From assembly GCA_037501455.1 (NCBI GenBank), contig CM074856.1, positions 48,017,001 through 48,081,000 of the forward strand: a stretch of DNA of 64,000 bases. Direction: 5' to 3'. The position numbers were made by a program, and so were the translations under genes. This DNA comes from Lantana camara (Eukaryota; Streptophyta; Magnoliopsida; Lamiales; Verbenaceae). Below the pieces are notes generated by a model, which made no database searches, was not told the DNA's origin, and worked only from the letters and a program-made list of their open reading frames with translations. Shown piece by piece: positions 47,901 to 56,840 of this stretch (positions are counted from its first letter, which is position 1; each line of letters begins with the position of its first letter).

Positions 47901-50900
47901 GCTGATGAAAAGTTGGTGGCGGGCAACAGTGGTAGGTGCGCGGGTGTTCACTGCATGTTAGAGAGCCATTTCGGGTTGGTAACGAGGGTGAGGCGCACGC
48001 TCGTGTTTAACCATAAGCCTTGGAGGCTCGTAGATCCGAGGGACATCTGGTCCAAGGCCTTTGGGGTTATGAGAGGAGGTTTACCCCTCGATACGTCCCT
48101 GTGGGAGAGTTCATACAAGGGCGAGGGTTGTGAGGATTCTGAGGGTCCCCATCTCGGAAAGCGTCATCTTTGAGAGAATTAGAACAATCTGGGGAACGAG
48201 GGAGAGACTTGCTTCGAGGGTGACTCACGTGGGGCCCTGATTTCCACTTGTCGAACAACGACGACGCCACGTGTCAAAAACGAGGGTCAAGCGTATTTCT
48301 GCCTCATCAGTAAAAATTTGCAGTAATAAGAGCAATAAACCTTTGAAAAAAAAAAAGTGAAAAATAGTAAAAGAATTAATTGAATGTTTTCGAGGTGATC
48401 TTGGGAAAGGGCACATGTGATGGTGTGATTTTGGTGGAGGAGGTGGCAAACCACGGTGGATCGACTGGGGGTGGTTGTGGCAGCGACGAATTTGTAGGGG
48501 TGGAGGATCTCAAACTGGTGTGATTCTGGGGTGTGGATTTGAATATCTAATGATGGTGATGGTGGTGATGGTGGCAGCAACGGAGAATCTTGGGTGGTGG
48601 GAGGTTCAAAGTAATGCGGTGGTGTGGATTTGGCGGCAACATGAAGAAGCCTAATAAATAAATTGTAAATTTTCAAAATTAAGATTATATACTTGTTTTT
48701 TTGAAAAAATTTGGTTAAGAGGCTTACATTTTTATTTTTTTTTAAACACACCCCCCAAGTAGTTTGAGGTATTTGAACTCGAGTCATTGCCTTCGAAAAA
48801 GAACCCTCAAACCACTTGAAGCAACCCTTGTTGGCGGTCTGAGTTGTCACCAATACTTGAACCCATGACCTTCATTTCATTAAATGGCGGAGGATCATGA
48901 ACCACTAGAGCCATGGGGATTGGTTCGGAGGCTTACATCTAAAACTAGAAAATGAGCCTTGAAAGTATTAGTAATTATATAATAGTTCTTTAGGCTAATT
49001 TTGTTTATTTCTTTAATTACCTCCATCCGGGGACAAATAAAAGCTGGACTAGTTGCAAGGAGAGCTTGATTCTCTCTTGTTGGAGCTTAAAAATCCTTTT
49101 GCCTTCTTCATAACTGCTGCCAAATACTGTATGTGCGATCACATATCCAGTTAAATCTTCTAAGTAGGGCCACACATCAATTTCGCATAAACCTTGACTA
49201 GTATTAGGGACCATTGCCTTCCACTCGTTCAACATGTTTGAACAACTCAAACCCATTGCTGATACATTACTCTGTAGAAATTAATGAGATATTTCAGTGT
49301 TAAATACAACTACAATTACTTGCACCAATATATATATATATATATACACACAAATAAATACTACTACAATCATTGGTTCAAATGAGCCGAATCGATTCGA
49401 GTTTGGGCAAACTTTCCCGTCTCAAGAACGAGCTTGATTTTGTAAGCTTGAGTTTTGGTGAAAACACGAACGGCTCATTGAGCTCAAATGTGGGCATGAA
49501 AATTGGGACTAATAAAAATATAAAAAGTAATTTATTTCATTCTTTACATTTTTTTTATTATTACAGTTACATTATTAAACTTTACAATATCAAATATTAT
49601 TATTAATACACATGTCTAATGACTTCATATAAGCAAACATGAATAAAATACTAAAACAGATGAGTGAAGCAAGCGGGTTGAGTCCTAATATAAGAAGATT
49701 CACTTGGATTAGGAGGACTTAACTAGAAGATTTAGTGAAAAACTTTGTTTGATTTGGTTATTAATTGTTTGAGAAATTTTACTCTTAATTTGATAATTTG
49801 TAATAATAATTATGAAATTATATTAGGATTTTTTGTATTTAATTTCATATTATTACCTTCGTTCGTTCGGATTAGATTTTTAATGAATACATGAAAATAA
49901 TTTTGGAATTAAGTATAATAAAATTTTAAATTTTAATGAATTAATTTAGTGATTGCCGAATTGGTCACAAAGAACGCATAAAGCAGGAAATTAGTGACTA
50001 CAAAGATCAGTCACAAACTAAAACATAAAGGAGGAAATTAGTTTTGCCAAGATCGGTCACAAATTGTCACCGATACTGAAAATTGTTAGTGACCGATCGA
50101 ATGCGGTTATTGAATTAGTGACCTTGTTGTGACCTGCTTAACAAAACAAAAGAATTTAGCTAGTCATCGATTTGTTAGTATTAGCAGTCATTAAATAAAT
50201 TAGTTATGAAATTTTACGAACCGCACGTGACTAGTCACTGATGATATTTAGTGACCGATTTTTATTATATTAGTGACCGATCCGTTGATCACTTTAGCAT
50301 TGAGTAGTTGCCCTTCGTTCGTTCGGATTATATTTTTAATGAATACATGAAAATAATTTAGGAATTAAATATAAGAAAAATTCAAATTTAAATAAAATAA
50401 AATCATTAATGAGTTAATTTTGTGATTGCTGAATGGGTCACAAAATAGAACATAAAGGAGGAAATTAGTGACTACCAAGATCGGGCACAAAATAAAACAT
50501 AAAGTAGGAAATTAGTTTTGCAAAGATCGGTCACAAATTGTCACCGATACTGAAAATCATTCGTGACCGATTGAATGCGGTTACTGAATTAGTGACCATG
50601 TTATGGCCCGCTTAACAAAACAAAAGAATTTATTTAGTGATCGATTTGTTATTAGCTGTCACGGAATAAATCAATTACGAAATTTTACCAACCGTGCGTG
50701 ATTGGTCACTGACGATATTCAGTGACCGAGCCAGTGATCACTTTAGTAGTAGTGAGTAGTTACCTTCAACTTTTCAATATGGAAAGCAGGATTGATAATC
50801 TTTCTGTGCTTAGCCCATTTTTCACCCTCCAAAAAAACAAGACCACCTGCAAGAATCGTGCTTGTCTTTTGAAAAGGCTTTTGAAATTCATAAGGTTTTC

Positions 50901-51347
50901 TTAATATCTCCTTTATTAGCTCAGGATCAGCAATATTCAACCTCGGCCACGGACCAAACCAAATGAAAGAGTTTTTACCTGAAATTAATACAAAAAAATT
51001 AAATCCAACCTATACACATATACACACACAAATATATAGTGGCGTGGGTCATAAACATAAATATTCTTACCATACTTAGAAATTGTCCGCATGTAATAAG
51101 AATACATGTGTAGTGTAATATCATCTGACCATCCAATTGATTTGAGTTGTTCTTCTTTCAAGACTCTAGTGAAATCCTTCAAATCTCCGACTAAAATTCT
51201 GTAAGGATTCCCATTAAAACCTTGTTTTCTTAGAGATTTCTCCAATTTCCTTGGCCTAAACCAAACCCAATCCACCAGTTTCACTACGAATGTTAAGAAT
51301 GTTGCTACGAGGGTAGAAGTCAGAATGAAGCCTAAGTTTGCTTCCAT
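32972..51347 (-). CDS. CYP72A: CYP72A-type cytochrome P450, five exons
   Basis: A membrane-anchored P450 monooxygenase of the ER. Exons on the minus strand: 51071-51347, 50764-50978, 49021-49271, 35236-35629 and 32972-33385. Introns are GT-AG and phases agree (1, 0, 2, 0). The joined frame has 516 codons without a stop, a normal CYP72A length. An N-terminal hydrophobic anchor begins at residue 5. Seen motifs: NPAFH and EKLK at the exon 2 end; FAGSETTS in the I helix (about 329-336); EVLR of ExxR (386-389); PQRF in place of PERF (440-443); and the heme loop FSAGPRVCIG (456-465, ligand Cys463). The chosen ATG (51347) starts the anchor; an earlier in-frame ATG at 51395 adds 16 residues. Family members oxidise terpenoids such as secologanin precursors and triterpenes; the substrate here is unknown. 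Intron 3 contains a 12.45-kb Tat element. Confidence 0.92.
33962..34601. mobile_element. Foldback MITE in P450 intron 4, Mutator-like
   Basis: Two arms of about 230-250 bp are inverted copies: 33962-34200 against about 34360-34601. Both contain, for instance, AACACTAATTTTCTCTA and GACTAATTTACC on opposite strands. The inferred ends begin GAG. Flanks CAACAATTA (33953-33961) and AGACAATTA (34602-34610) agree at 7 of 9 positions, as a decayed 9-bp Mutator-type duplication would. No transposase is encoded. Class assignment rests on the TSD length alone. Confidence 0.65.
35860..36673 (-). repeat. 3' LTR of Tat element 2
   Basis: An 814-bp LTR, TGATGGGGTC... to ...CCTCGTCA on the plus strand. It matches the 5' LTR at 47501-48309. 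The TATA region (CTTATTTATAGTTGAGGGTC) is retained near 36150. Confidence 0.92.
36674..36698 (-). other. Polypurine tract with a long G run
   Basis: On the minus strand the tract GGAAG(n)AGGGGGAA lies directly against the 3' LTR, where plus-strand priming would occur. It holds an uninterrupted run of 14 G, against only 6 G in the tract of element 1 (27260-27265). Confidence 0.8.
37004..37010 (+). promoter_or_regulatory. TATA box of the antisense gene, element 2
   Basis: TATAAAT in CCCTATAAATGGGGGATTTCAC, about 245 bp before the ATG at 37253. The position and surroundings match 15182 and 26943 in element 1. Confidence 0.6.
37253..39982 (+). pseudogene. Antisense extra gene (aORF) of Tat element 2
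   Basis: It starts MSKRIIEETVREIDEMASSS at 37253. A stop TAA at 37343-37345 precedes VEDMFGDIRDDDLDSAISAM and a basic stretch TKRRKKGKKSKKS. The transposon-domain-like part (AGGLRFPIAVPMASICNLLN, SQVVPNGIALINAFVIV) carries many stops (37810-38400). An acceptor TTCTCTTTTTCAG lies near 38494, then ATG 38511 (MARRGGMRNVANLIKT). The exon LYQRIQFIGDHKRLFFQSAN ends at a GTAAGT donor (39007), with the acceptor at 39082. The last exon has a coiled coil (about 39203-39390), the conserved RKTCEEEFQRLLPE/ALIKFCHSKAFDF block, a stop at 39650 and an acidic tail ending at 39982. The product is unknown; the same gene with the same intron is in element 1. Confidence 0.72.
39983..41447. repeat. Tat spacer with about 100-bp degenerate tandem repeats
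   Basis: From about 40255 to 41000 units recur that contain 'ACGCGAGGG', 'CCCTGGTTA' and 'GACTTATAAAAACTTG', spaced about 90-120 bp apart and strongly diverged. Examples: CCCGCTTTGAGGTTACCCTG near 40269 and CCCGCTTTGAGAGTACCCTG near 40353. The region separates integrase from the convergent end of the antisense gene and may carry the terminators of both. No gene seen. Confidence 0.6.
41448..42383 (-). pseudogene. Tat element 2 integrase, later part
   Basis: The minus frame from 41924 shows GHSQANGQAEITNRIILQHL (with the third catalytic Glu), then WAYRTIPRATTGETPYSLVY and RQYNKRVKERTFQMGDLVLK. It ends at 41448 after a shift. Upstream (42383-41925), the zinc-finger C-half (CPKCQFHSN-like) and the DNGSQF region are present but cross stops. 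It aligns throughout with 17700-22660 of element 1. Confidence 0.82.
42384..44676 (-). pseudogene. Tat element 2 RT and RNase H
   Basis: Broken into frames 44676-44152, 44234-43614, 43613-43335, 43217-42831 and 42782-42384. RT shows YPLPRIDQLVDSTVGCELMS, FLVMPFGLKNAGATYQRLVS and the catalytic EVYVDDMIVKS. RNase H has VLWVLHTDGSLTSQGGGAG, and the piece before integrase has LQVPRAEDEHADALSKF. The enzymes would copy the element RNA in the virus-like particle; stops and shifts rule that out for this copy. Confidence 0.88.
44677..45457 (-). pseudogene. Tat element 2 aspartic protease
   Basis: The active-site loop KRVLVDSGSSVNVLPY is in the frame ending at 45047, and the flap/C-terminal region YNIIIGRTALVDFKVIIST in the frame 45040-44657. 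A single break (a stop at 45047) divides the domain. The family enzyme cleaves the gag-pol polyprotein. Confidence 0.82.
45564..47417 (-). pseudogene. Tat element 2 gag
   Basis: Likely start ATG at 47417 (MVTIRSGAAGGGDDLSLSAV), about 60 bases downstream of the PBS. A Pro/Gly-rich N-terminal part ends at 46656. The retrotransposon gag core (YDGTTNPTEHLDHFLHLMHI, then AQEWYKRLPPRSIRSY) is in another frame (46852-46007). The knuckle CAFHKQKGHDTDEC (CX2HX4HX4C, as in many Tat gags) is in a third (46010-45564). Two frameshifts therefore break it. Confidence 0.85.
47479..47496 (-). other. Primer-binding site
   Basis: TGGCGCCGTCTGTGGGAA on the minus strand, four bases inside the 5' LTR end. It starts with TGG, complementary to the CCA tail of a tRNA. 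The TGGCGCCGT start is shared with PBSs of Tat/Athila elements; which tRNA is used cannot be settled here. Confidence 0.85.
47501..48309 (-). repeat. 5' LTR of Tat element 2
   Basis: An 809-bp LTR, TGATGAGG... to ...AACCCCATCA in sense. TATAAATA at 47786-47793 (minus) with AGAGACTTCATCTC downstream is the likely promoter. G-box-like ACACGTGG sits near 47865 (plus strand) and CACGTG-containing sites lie near 48226 and 48270. Confidence 0.92.
48730..48927 (-). mobile_element. Dimeric tRNA-derived SINE (TSD GAGGCTTACAT)
   Basis: A perfect 11-bp duplication GAGGCTTACAT (48719-48729 and 48928-48938) flanks one insertion holding two tRNA-like modules in tandem on the minus strand. Module 1 has box A-like ATGGCTCTAGTGGTTCATG and box B-like GGTCATGGGTTCAAGTA. 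Module 2 has TTGCTTCAAGTGGTTTG and ACTCGAGTTCAAATACC. It ends in an A-rich tail (TTTAAAAAAAAATAAAAAT). It lies in P450 intron 3. Module 2 is the same family as the SINEs at 51614, 53954 and 56182. Confidence 0.75.
49856..50762. repeat. Tandem duplication (about 450 bp x 2) in P450 intron 2
   Basis: Two units, 49856-50311 and 50312-50762, both start CCTTCGTTCGTTCGGATTA and share long stretches such as AACAAAACAAAAGAATTTA and CAAATTGTCACCGATACTGA. The right unit ends at the exon 2 splice donor (50763). Both are full of GTGACCGAT/ATCGGTCAC motifs in both orientations. On the minus strand the right unit begins CACTACTACTAAAGTGATCA, which resembles a CACTA transposon end with subterminal repeats, but no opposite end is found. 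Confidence 0.7.
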
Positions 51348-51613
51348 TTTTCCGGTTCTATTCAATGAAATGAAAACTGCAGCAAAATGACGCATCTATA
51401 TCAGTGATTTGTAAACTATAAAATATGTTCAGCGTTTGGTTGGGTGGCAAATTGCTATCATTTTCTTAATGTCAACTCTAACCTTCTTTATATATGTGAT
51501 TTGTAAACTTAAAAAATATTAAGGATGACTTGGTTTACATATCTACCGGGGGAAAGCAGAAATAATTGAAAAGAAAATATAAAAATTAATGTATGAAGTT
51601 GACAAGTAGATGT

Positions 51614-51716
51614 CAACAGGAGTTGGTTCAAGTGGTTAATAGATTTATTTTTCAGGACAAAGTTTTGAGCTTGAATCCCACTTAGGTATGTTTGAATTTT
51701 AAAAAAAAAAAAAAAA
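51614..51716 (+). mobile_element. SINE, full-length, upstream of the P450
   Basis: Box A-like TTGGTTCAAGTGGTTAATAG and box B-like TTTTGAGCTTGAATCCC are followed by a 16-A tail (51701-51716). It matches 53954-54058 and module 2 of 48730-48927. No clear target duplication is seen. It lies about 270 bp upstream of the P450 start codon, so it could touch its promoter. Confidence 0.65.
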
Positions 51717-53145
51717 TTTATTTTAATTCTCTTGTAAGCATCATTACAAAATGAGAGATGCTATTGTAAAATGAAACCCTCAATTTTTGGATCCAAGAGC
51801 ACGTTACATTGTTGATTCCAGCAACAAATCATGGTCCTTAGCTATCGTAGAATGACAAAATTTATGTTGAATAAAAACATGATACATGTAATTTAAATAT
51901 ATATTAAATATTAAAATAATACTTTTATTTTTTAATCAAATAAAATCCTAAAATAAGTAATTAATTGACTAATATATTTAATAATATATTTTAAATGTAT
52001 CAAAATTTAAATTTGACTATAAAATTAGATTTTGCTAAAGAAAGAAAGAGTCAAATGTAATATTTTTTAAATCAAATTGAATTTTGTGATTATGGAATTT
52101 ATTACAAAATTAATGAAGGATGCATCAAATCAAAATCTTCCATTGTTAATTATTGCAAGGACTACACCTCCTACGCTAATTATAAATATAGGTCTTTCAC
52201 AAGTTAAAGACACCAGCGAAGAACTTGAGATGAAAGCTACAAAGCAGCAAGCAAGGACACTAAAAAAACAGTCATTCTCTGGCGAATTTCATGTTATAGA
52301 GCCTAAAATAAAAAACATATGAACAAACGATATTAACCCTCTCTCAAGAACTATCTGTCAAGAACTATGAGGAGTTTGAGAAAAGAGGTTGGATTTTATA
52401 GATATACACCGAACTTTTCAAGTAATTTCAATTTCATTACGAAAATTGTAATTTTTGTTTCAATTTTTTCACTTTCTTAAATAATTTACAATTTCAATTC
52501 TTTTTTTTATCTTCCTATTTTTCATTTGATCAAATATTCATGTAAAAACTACTCATAAGATTGAATCCAATAGTAAAAGCCCGTTCCGCCAAACTGAAAT
52601 GCAAAAAGCCCAATAATCACTTCTATTGTAAAATTACTCTTACAATTTTAATACATAACTAGTAATTTCGGCACATTTGTTGTGTATACAGATTAAAAAA
52701 ATATTATTATTTAAATATGTTAAAATTAATTTTTATATTAATATATATTCTATAATTATTTTTAACATAATTATTAAATATAACAAAATAAATAGCAAAA
52801 ACTATGAGGAAAAAAAATCTAGAAATTATTTAAAACAAAAAAGAAAAAGAATTGAAGTAGGGTGAGAGAAAATAAAAATTAAGAAAATATTATTGGAGTG
52901 ATAAAAAATAAATGAATAAAAAAAGAAAAAAATGTAAAAGAACAAACCGGATGCAAAAAAAATAAATAAATATAAAAAGAAAAAAAGAGTTCATAAAACC
53001 AAAACAGTTATTATTTGTCTTTCTAACTTAATATAATAGTATAGATCCATTTCAAAGAGCCCAATAATCAATACTTTTTTTTTATTATTTTTCAAGCCAA
53101 TAACCAAATACCTTTTAAATAGACTGATTTTATGAATTAATCGAA
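51717..53145. other. AT-rich DNA between P450 and NAC block 2
   Basis: No gene I can support; A-rich and (TA)-rich. The short ORF at 52077-52322 has no recognisable features and ordinary AT-rich composition. Confidence 0.4.
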
Positions 53146-53281
53146 TTTAGAAAATATGGAAGAACATTAATGAATTACAGGCCACTCGTTATGAAAATTG
53201 TGTCTCTCACTCTTCACATATCTCAAGAAACATTAATGTGACACACCTATGGCGACAATTTGCTTGCTTTAAGATTCTGTG

Positions 53282-53613
53282 GTTCGCTCGGATGGCTAGG
53301 AGCCTCCACGCCAATAGATGGCTCAATAGTGACGCGCAACAGGAGGGGTGATCTGAAGCACCATGGCTATAATTTACATCTCATTTTACCCTATGATAAT
53401 AGGTTATTTACCCCTGGTTTCTTAATTTTGCTCACTTGGTGTATCTTGATATTTATCTTTTCCATTGGTACTCTGCTATGAATAACATCTATGATCGGTG
53501 GATCATGAACGATTGTATTTTGGCTTCGTTGTTTGATGATTATTTGATGAGGAGGGGTCCTCTGTAATAACCCATAGCTGCTGCAGATCCCCCCCACAAA
53601 AAAAAATAAAAAT
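53282..53613 (+). mobile_element. Retroposed fragment with A-rich tail (TSD AGATTYTGTG)
   Basis: Compared with block 1 (near 3940), 332 bp are inserted between AGATTCTGTG (53272-53281) and AGATTTTGTG (53614-53623), a 10-bp duplication with one difference. The insert ends in ACAAAAAAAAATAAAAAT. The source is not recognised; it could be a LINE 3' end or a reverse-transcribed mRNA piece. Confidence 0.6.
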
Positions 53614-53953
53614 AGATTTTGTGGTAAAGAGAAACACAACTACGGTGATATGATGGAAAGGGTTTCGTTGATTTCAAGCATTACACAAACCTCACTTGAG
53701 AGCTTCTTTTACAACTCGCTAGGGGACCTTCAATCGGCCTTGTATCTTGATTGGACTTGTATCATTGGATGTGTAATTTGTATATTGTTCATATATATAG
53801 TCTTTACATGTATCGGCATAGTGCTCTGATCGTTAAGAGAATTAACTCTCCTTGTATCATGATGTATAGTTTGATTAGGTTCAACTCATTCAACTTCTAG
53901 TATATGTAGTCGTTAACATTTCTCACAGTGATAAAATACTAAATCATATGCTA

Positions 53954-54058
53954 TTTTTATATTTTTTTAAAACACACGCATATTCAAACGGGATTTGAAT
54001 TCGGGACTTTGTCTTCGAGAATAAACTCATTAACCACTTAGACCTACCCCTGTTGGCT
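53954..54058 (-). mobile_element. SINE, minus strand (16-bp TSD)
   Basis: Flanked by ACTAAATCATATGCTA (53938-53953) and ACTAAATCATGTGCTA (54059-54074). On the minus strand it reads GGTCTAAGTGGTTAATGAG (box A-like) and CCCGAATTCAAATCCC (box B-like) with an A-rich tail. It is absent from the matching site in NAC block 1, so it arose after the block duplication or was lost there. Confidence 0.8.
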
Positions 54059-54754
54059 ACTAAATCATGTGCTACTTAATAAGTGTTTGACAACCCTTAC
54101 CTTTGTAGGCCGAACATCATTTTTCAGTTCTCATTCAATACTTCAATAAACTTTTGCTTTTCTCAATTTGTCTTTCCACATAACACACACACAGAGGCTT
54201 CCTGGGTTTAACCTTAAACATTATAAGGGTCATTTACATTTTACATGATATCCCCTGCAAATATTGGTTCTTGCACAAACCTCCCCTCTTATTTTCAAAA
54301 TTACCAATAAATCTTCTTATAAGCAAGATTAAATCAAAGCTGGATACTTTTATTCAGAATCTTTATGAACATCATCCATGTAATTTGTTGTGTAACAATC
54401 ATTTAGAAGGGGGTATGTGTAATTTCAAAATCAAGAGAACAGTCAGAACTAGTCTCCAGAGAGGAATCTGTAATAATTGGAAAATACAAGCTAGTGCTTC
54501 TGGACAATCAAACAATCATGCAAGCACAAGAGAATAAACATAGCTGTATTCAATACGAACAACAGAGAACAAAGTATGGATTAAAAAATACTCATATCTC
54601 ATGAATGACAGTTAAAACTACATATTTGGTTGTTTTTGGGCCGAACTAATTTTTGATGGTATAGTTAAAGGCTCCCAATACACAAGCTAAAATGAATTGA
54701 CATTTACGAACTTTTGCAGTGATCTAATTAACGTATCATGTGCGGATGTATAGT

Positions 54755-55708
54755 TTAATAAGGCAAGCAAATGGAACTAGGTTGTCCTTCCACAAAGGAT
54801 GATAGTGGTGGTTCACCATCCATCCCTCCAAGCAAAGCATCAATGTCGAAAAGCTCTGACTCTGCCCATTGTAGGTCGATGTTGCATAAATCATCGTTGG
54901 GGCCGTATAATGCCGTTCGTTGCTTCTTCATCAACTGTTCATCGAATGCATCATCTTCCACTAGTGACCTCTTGTTGTTGCTTGATGATGAAGGCTGCGG
55001 TGGAATCATCATCAGATTTCGATCTTGAAGATAATCTGACACCACCAAAGATGGTTCTTGATTGCCGCCATTAGTTTGATCTTGAAGAATATCAGACACC
55101 ACCGAAGATCGTTCTTGAAGGCCGTTAGTTTGATCATGAAGCATATCTGAAACCACTGAAGCACGTTCGTGATGGCTGCCATTCCTTTTATTTGAGTTCA
55201 AGATTCTTGTGATCTTACACAACACAAGATCCTTGTTGATGATATTGTTCGCGGTCTGTGAAACGCCATCCAATGAATACTCGTGCATTATCCAATGACC
55301 AAAGGTGGAATCGGGTTCGTATTGAAACATCTTAGTAGTTCCGATGACTACACCGGTTCTTGAACTTATGATCTTCTTCGGAGCAGTTTGGCCACCCCAA
55401 GTACCTGAACCCGCCCTTCTCAAAAACCTCTTCGCATTCGGACTGACTTTGACGAGATTAGTGAACACATATATTGTCTTCTTCCCATCGTCTTCTCTGT
55501 TGGTATGACAATAAAAGGAATTTGGATCATCAATTATATCTGCAAACACGTTCCATGGCGCATTGTCATCGCCATATATGTTTCTCTCCAAGATACAATC
55601 CGAAGGCAATGGCTGATCCATCGCCCTCATAAGCAAATAGCGATGGATGAGAATTTCGTCACTCGGCTCAAACTGAAACCCTGGAGGCATCATCATCTTC
55701 ATCTTCAC
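54755..55708 (-). CDS. NAC-domain transcription factor, copy 2
   Basis: A 317-aa nuclear DNA-binding protein in one uninterrupted frame. NAC-domain motifs: PPGFQFEPSDEILIHRYL (subdomain A), APWNVF, YVFTNLVKVSPN, AGSGTWGG and WIMHEYSLDG. The region after the domain has four Gln/Asn-rich repeats of the type 'ERASVVSDMLHDQTNG' / 'ERSSVVSDILQDQTNG' / 'EPSLVVSDYLQDRN' (about residues 194-243), one more than copy 1. Next come a basic KKQR stretch and the acidic tail WAESELFDIDALLGGMDGEP. It is the best-preserved member of the local NAC array and probably functional. It lacks the introns usual in NAC genes. Confidence 0.9.
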   Translation of the reverse strand: MKMKMMMPPGFQFEPSDEILIHRYLLMRAMDQPLPSDCILERNIYGDDNAPWNVFADIIDDPNSFYCHTNREDDGKKTIYVFTNLVKVSPNAKRFLRRAGSGTWGGQTAPKKIISSRTGVVIGTTKMFQYEPDSTFGHWIMHEYSLDGVSQTANNIINKDLVLCKITRILNSNKRNGSHHERASVVSDMLHDQTNGLQERSSVVSDILQDQTNGGNQEPSLVVSDYLQDRNLMMIPPQPSSSSNNKRSLVEDDAFDEQLMKKQRTALYGPNDDLCNIDLQWAESELFDIDALLGGMDGEPPLSSFVEGQPSSICLPY

Positions 55709-55820
55709 TCAAACAAAATTAATCTAATTCTCTCCTGTCAATCTTAAGAATCTCTTTGATGAATAAATCTCACTTCTCGTACGTTTTGAAAATGTTAAAA
55801 ACGGTGTGTATACATATACA

Positions 55821-55828
55821 TATATATA
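55821..55828 (-). promoter_or_regulatory. TATA box of NAC copy 2
   Basis: A (TA)-rich TATATATA on the minus strand, about 115 bp before the ATG at 55708, next to the conserved GCAGGAAGAGTGAG. It corresponds to the boxes of copy 1 and the chimeric gene. Confidence 0.55.
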
Positions 55829-56181
55829 GCAGGAAGAGTGAGTTTAATTTGCTCAAGTTTACATGAATTCTTATGCAAGAAAGTTGCAACTCATGAGGAG
55901 CGTATCGTTGATATCTAACGATTAACGACTAACTAACAGTGATGGGAAAGGAAAAGACTCCAGTCTAAACAAATCTCTAACTGTCGTGGGAGAGTAAATA
56001 AACAAGTTTCCTTGTGTAAAATTAAAGAGGAGTACAAAATTTAAATAGAGAAAAATATAATACCAAAGTTGATACAATTCTAATGATAATCAAATTCTAA
56101 GTTTAATTCTACTCGACTCAAATTCGAACGTTAGGAATACAAATCTAATGTTAAGTCTAATCCTTATTGAATTCTAAACAG

Positions 56182-56255
56182 ATTTTTTTTCCCCGGTTAT
56201 TGTCATTGAAAAAAAATCCTTTAACCATCTAAAAGAAGCCCAGTTAGCATGCTAG
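56182..56255 (-). mobile_element. Short SINE insertion (TSD TTCTAAACAG)
   Basis: A perfect 10-bp duplication TTCTAAACAG (56172-56181, 56256-56265) flanks 74 bp whose minus strand reads GGCTTCTTTTAGATGGTTAA and ends A-rich. It is a degenerate or internally deleted member of the SINE family at 51614. It is in the promoter side of NAC copy 2 and missing from copy 1. Confidence 0.7.
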
Positions 56256-56449
56256 TTCTAAACAGTTAATTATTCTTATCTATACAAGGCGTTTTATGTA
56301 CTGAATATTTATTAATAAAGATAATTCAGCTCTTTAGTTAGATAATTTTCTTGACTGTATATGTAATTAATCTTATTCGTAGGCCATTAATTAAAAGAAA
56401 ATGTAATGATGCTGAAAAATAGTGGTTTTGGCCTTTGGGCTTTCGGCAA

Positions 56450-56840
56450 TATATTTTTGAAATTAGGAAAGACTAAGTTATACAACCACAACAAGAAGAA
56501 ATAGTACAAAATCAAAATCAGGGAGCTTAAATCCCCATTTCTCGTATTGAAAGCCATGCGCGCGAGATTATGAGCTACATGATTCCGCACAGAACAAAAC
56601 AGAACTCCACTCTCAGGAAATGAGAAATCCTTCGCCTTAACCAGATTAATTGCCTCTCTCATCGCCAAAGCTTCCACAACTTTCGGCTCCAACGGACACT
56701 CCTCCATTCCAAGCAATTACCACCACACACAATCCCATACTATCACATTTCATTCCCCAAAAATTGCTCCATCAGTATTGATCTTGATAATACCCTCAGC
56801 CGGAGCGGACCATCTCCTGGAAACAACACTGGAAGTTGAT
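56450..56840 (-). pseudogene. LINE RNase H fragment
   Basis: The minus strand reads SAPAEGIIKINTDGAIFGE, then LEPKVVEALAMREAINL, then NHVAHNLARMAF, the pattern of the plant LINE RNase H (RVT_3) domain, with stops between. It is inserted in the upstream flank of NAC block 2; block 1 lacks it (near 6600). Confidence 0.75.

Larger units (their letters stand above)
35860..48309 (-). mobile_element. Full-length Tat-type Ty3/gypsy element in P450 intron 3
   Basis: A 12,450-bp element with two LTRs in the same (minus) orientation and a perfect 5-bp duplication GTAAA (35855-35859 and 48310-48314). In order along the minus strand: 5' LTR, PBS, gag, protease, RT, RNase H, integrase, repeat-bearing spacer, antisense extra gene, polypurine tract, 3' LTR. 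Its LTRs differ at roughly one base in ten to twelve by eye, so it is old, and all its protein genes are broken. It interrupts a P450 intron rather than an exon; removing it and one GTAAA restores an intron of about 0.94 kb. Confidence 0.93.

Noticed and set aside
48287..48853. 188-aa minus ORF in the P450 intron
   Set aside because: Runs across the Tat LTR end, low-complexity GGTGG repeats and a SINE; a chance frame.
51347..51395. P450 start at the upstream in-frame ATG (51395)
   Set aside because: The extra 16 residues precede the anchor without family support; the MEANLGFI start gives the usual CYP72A N-terminus.
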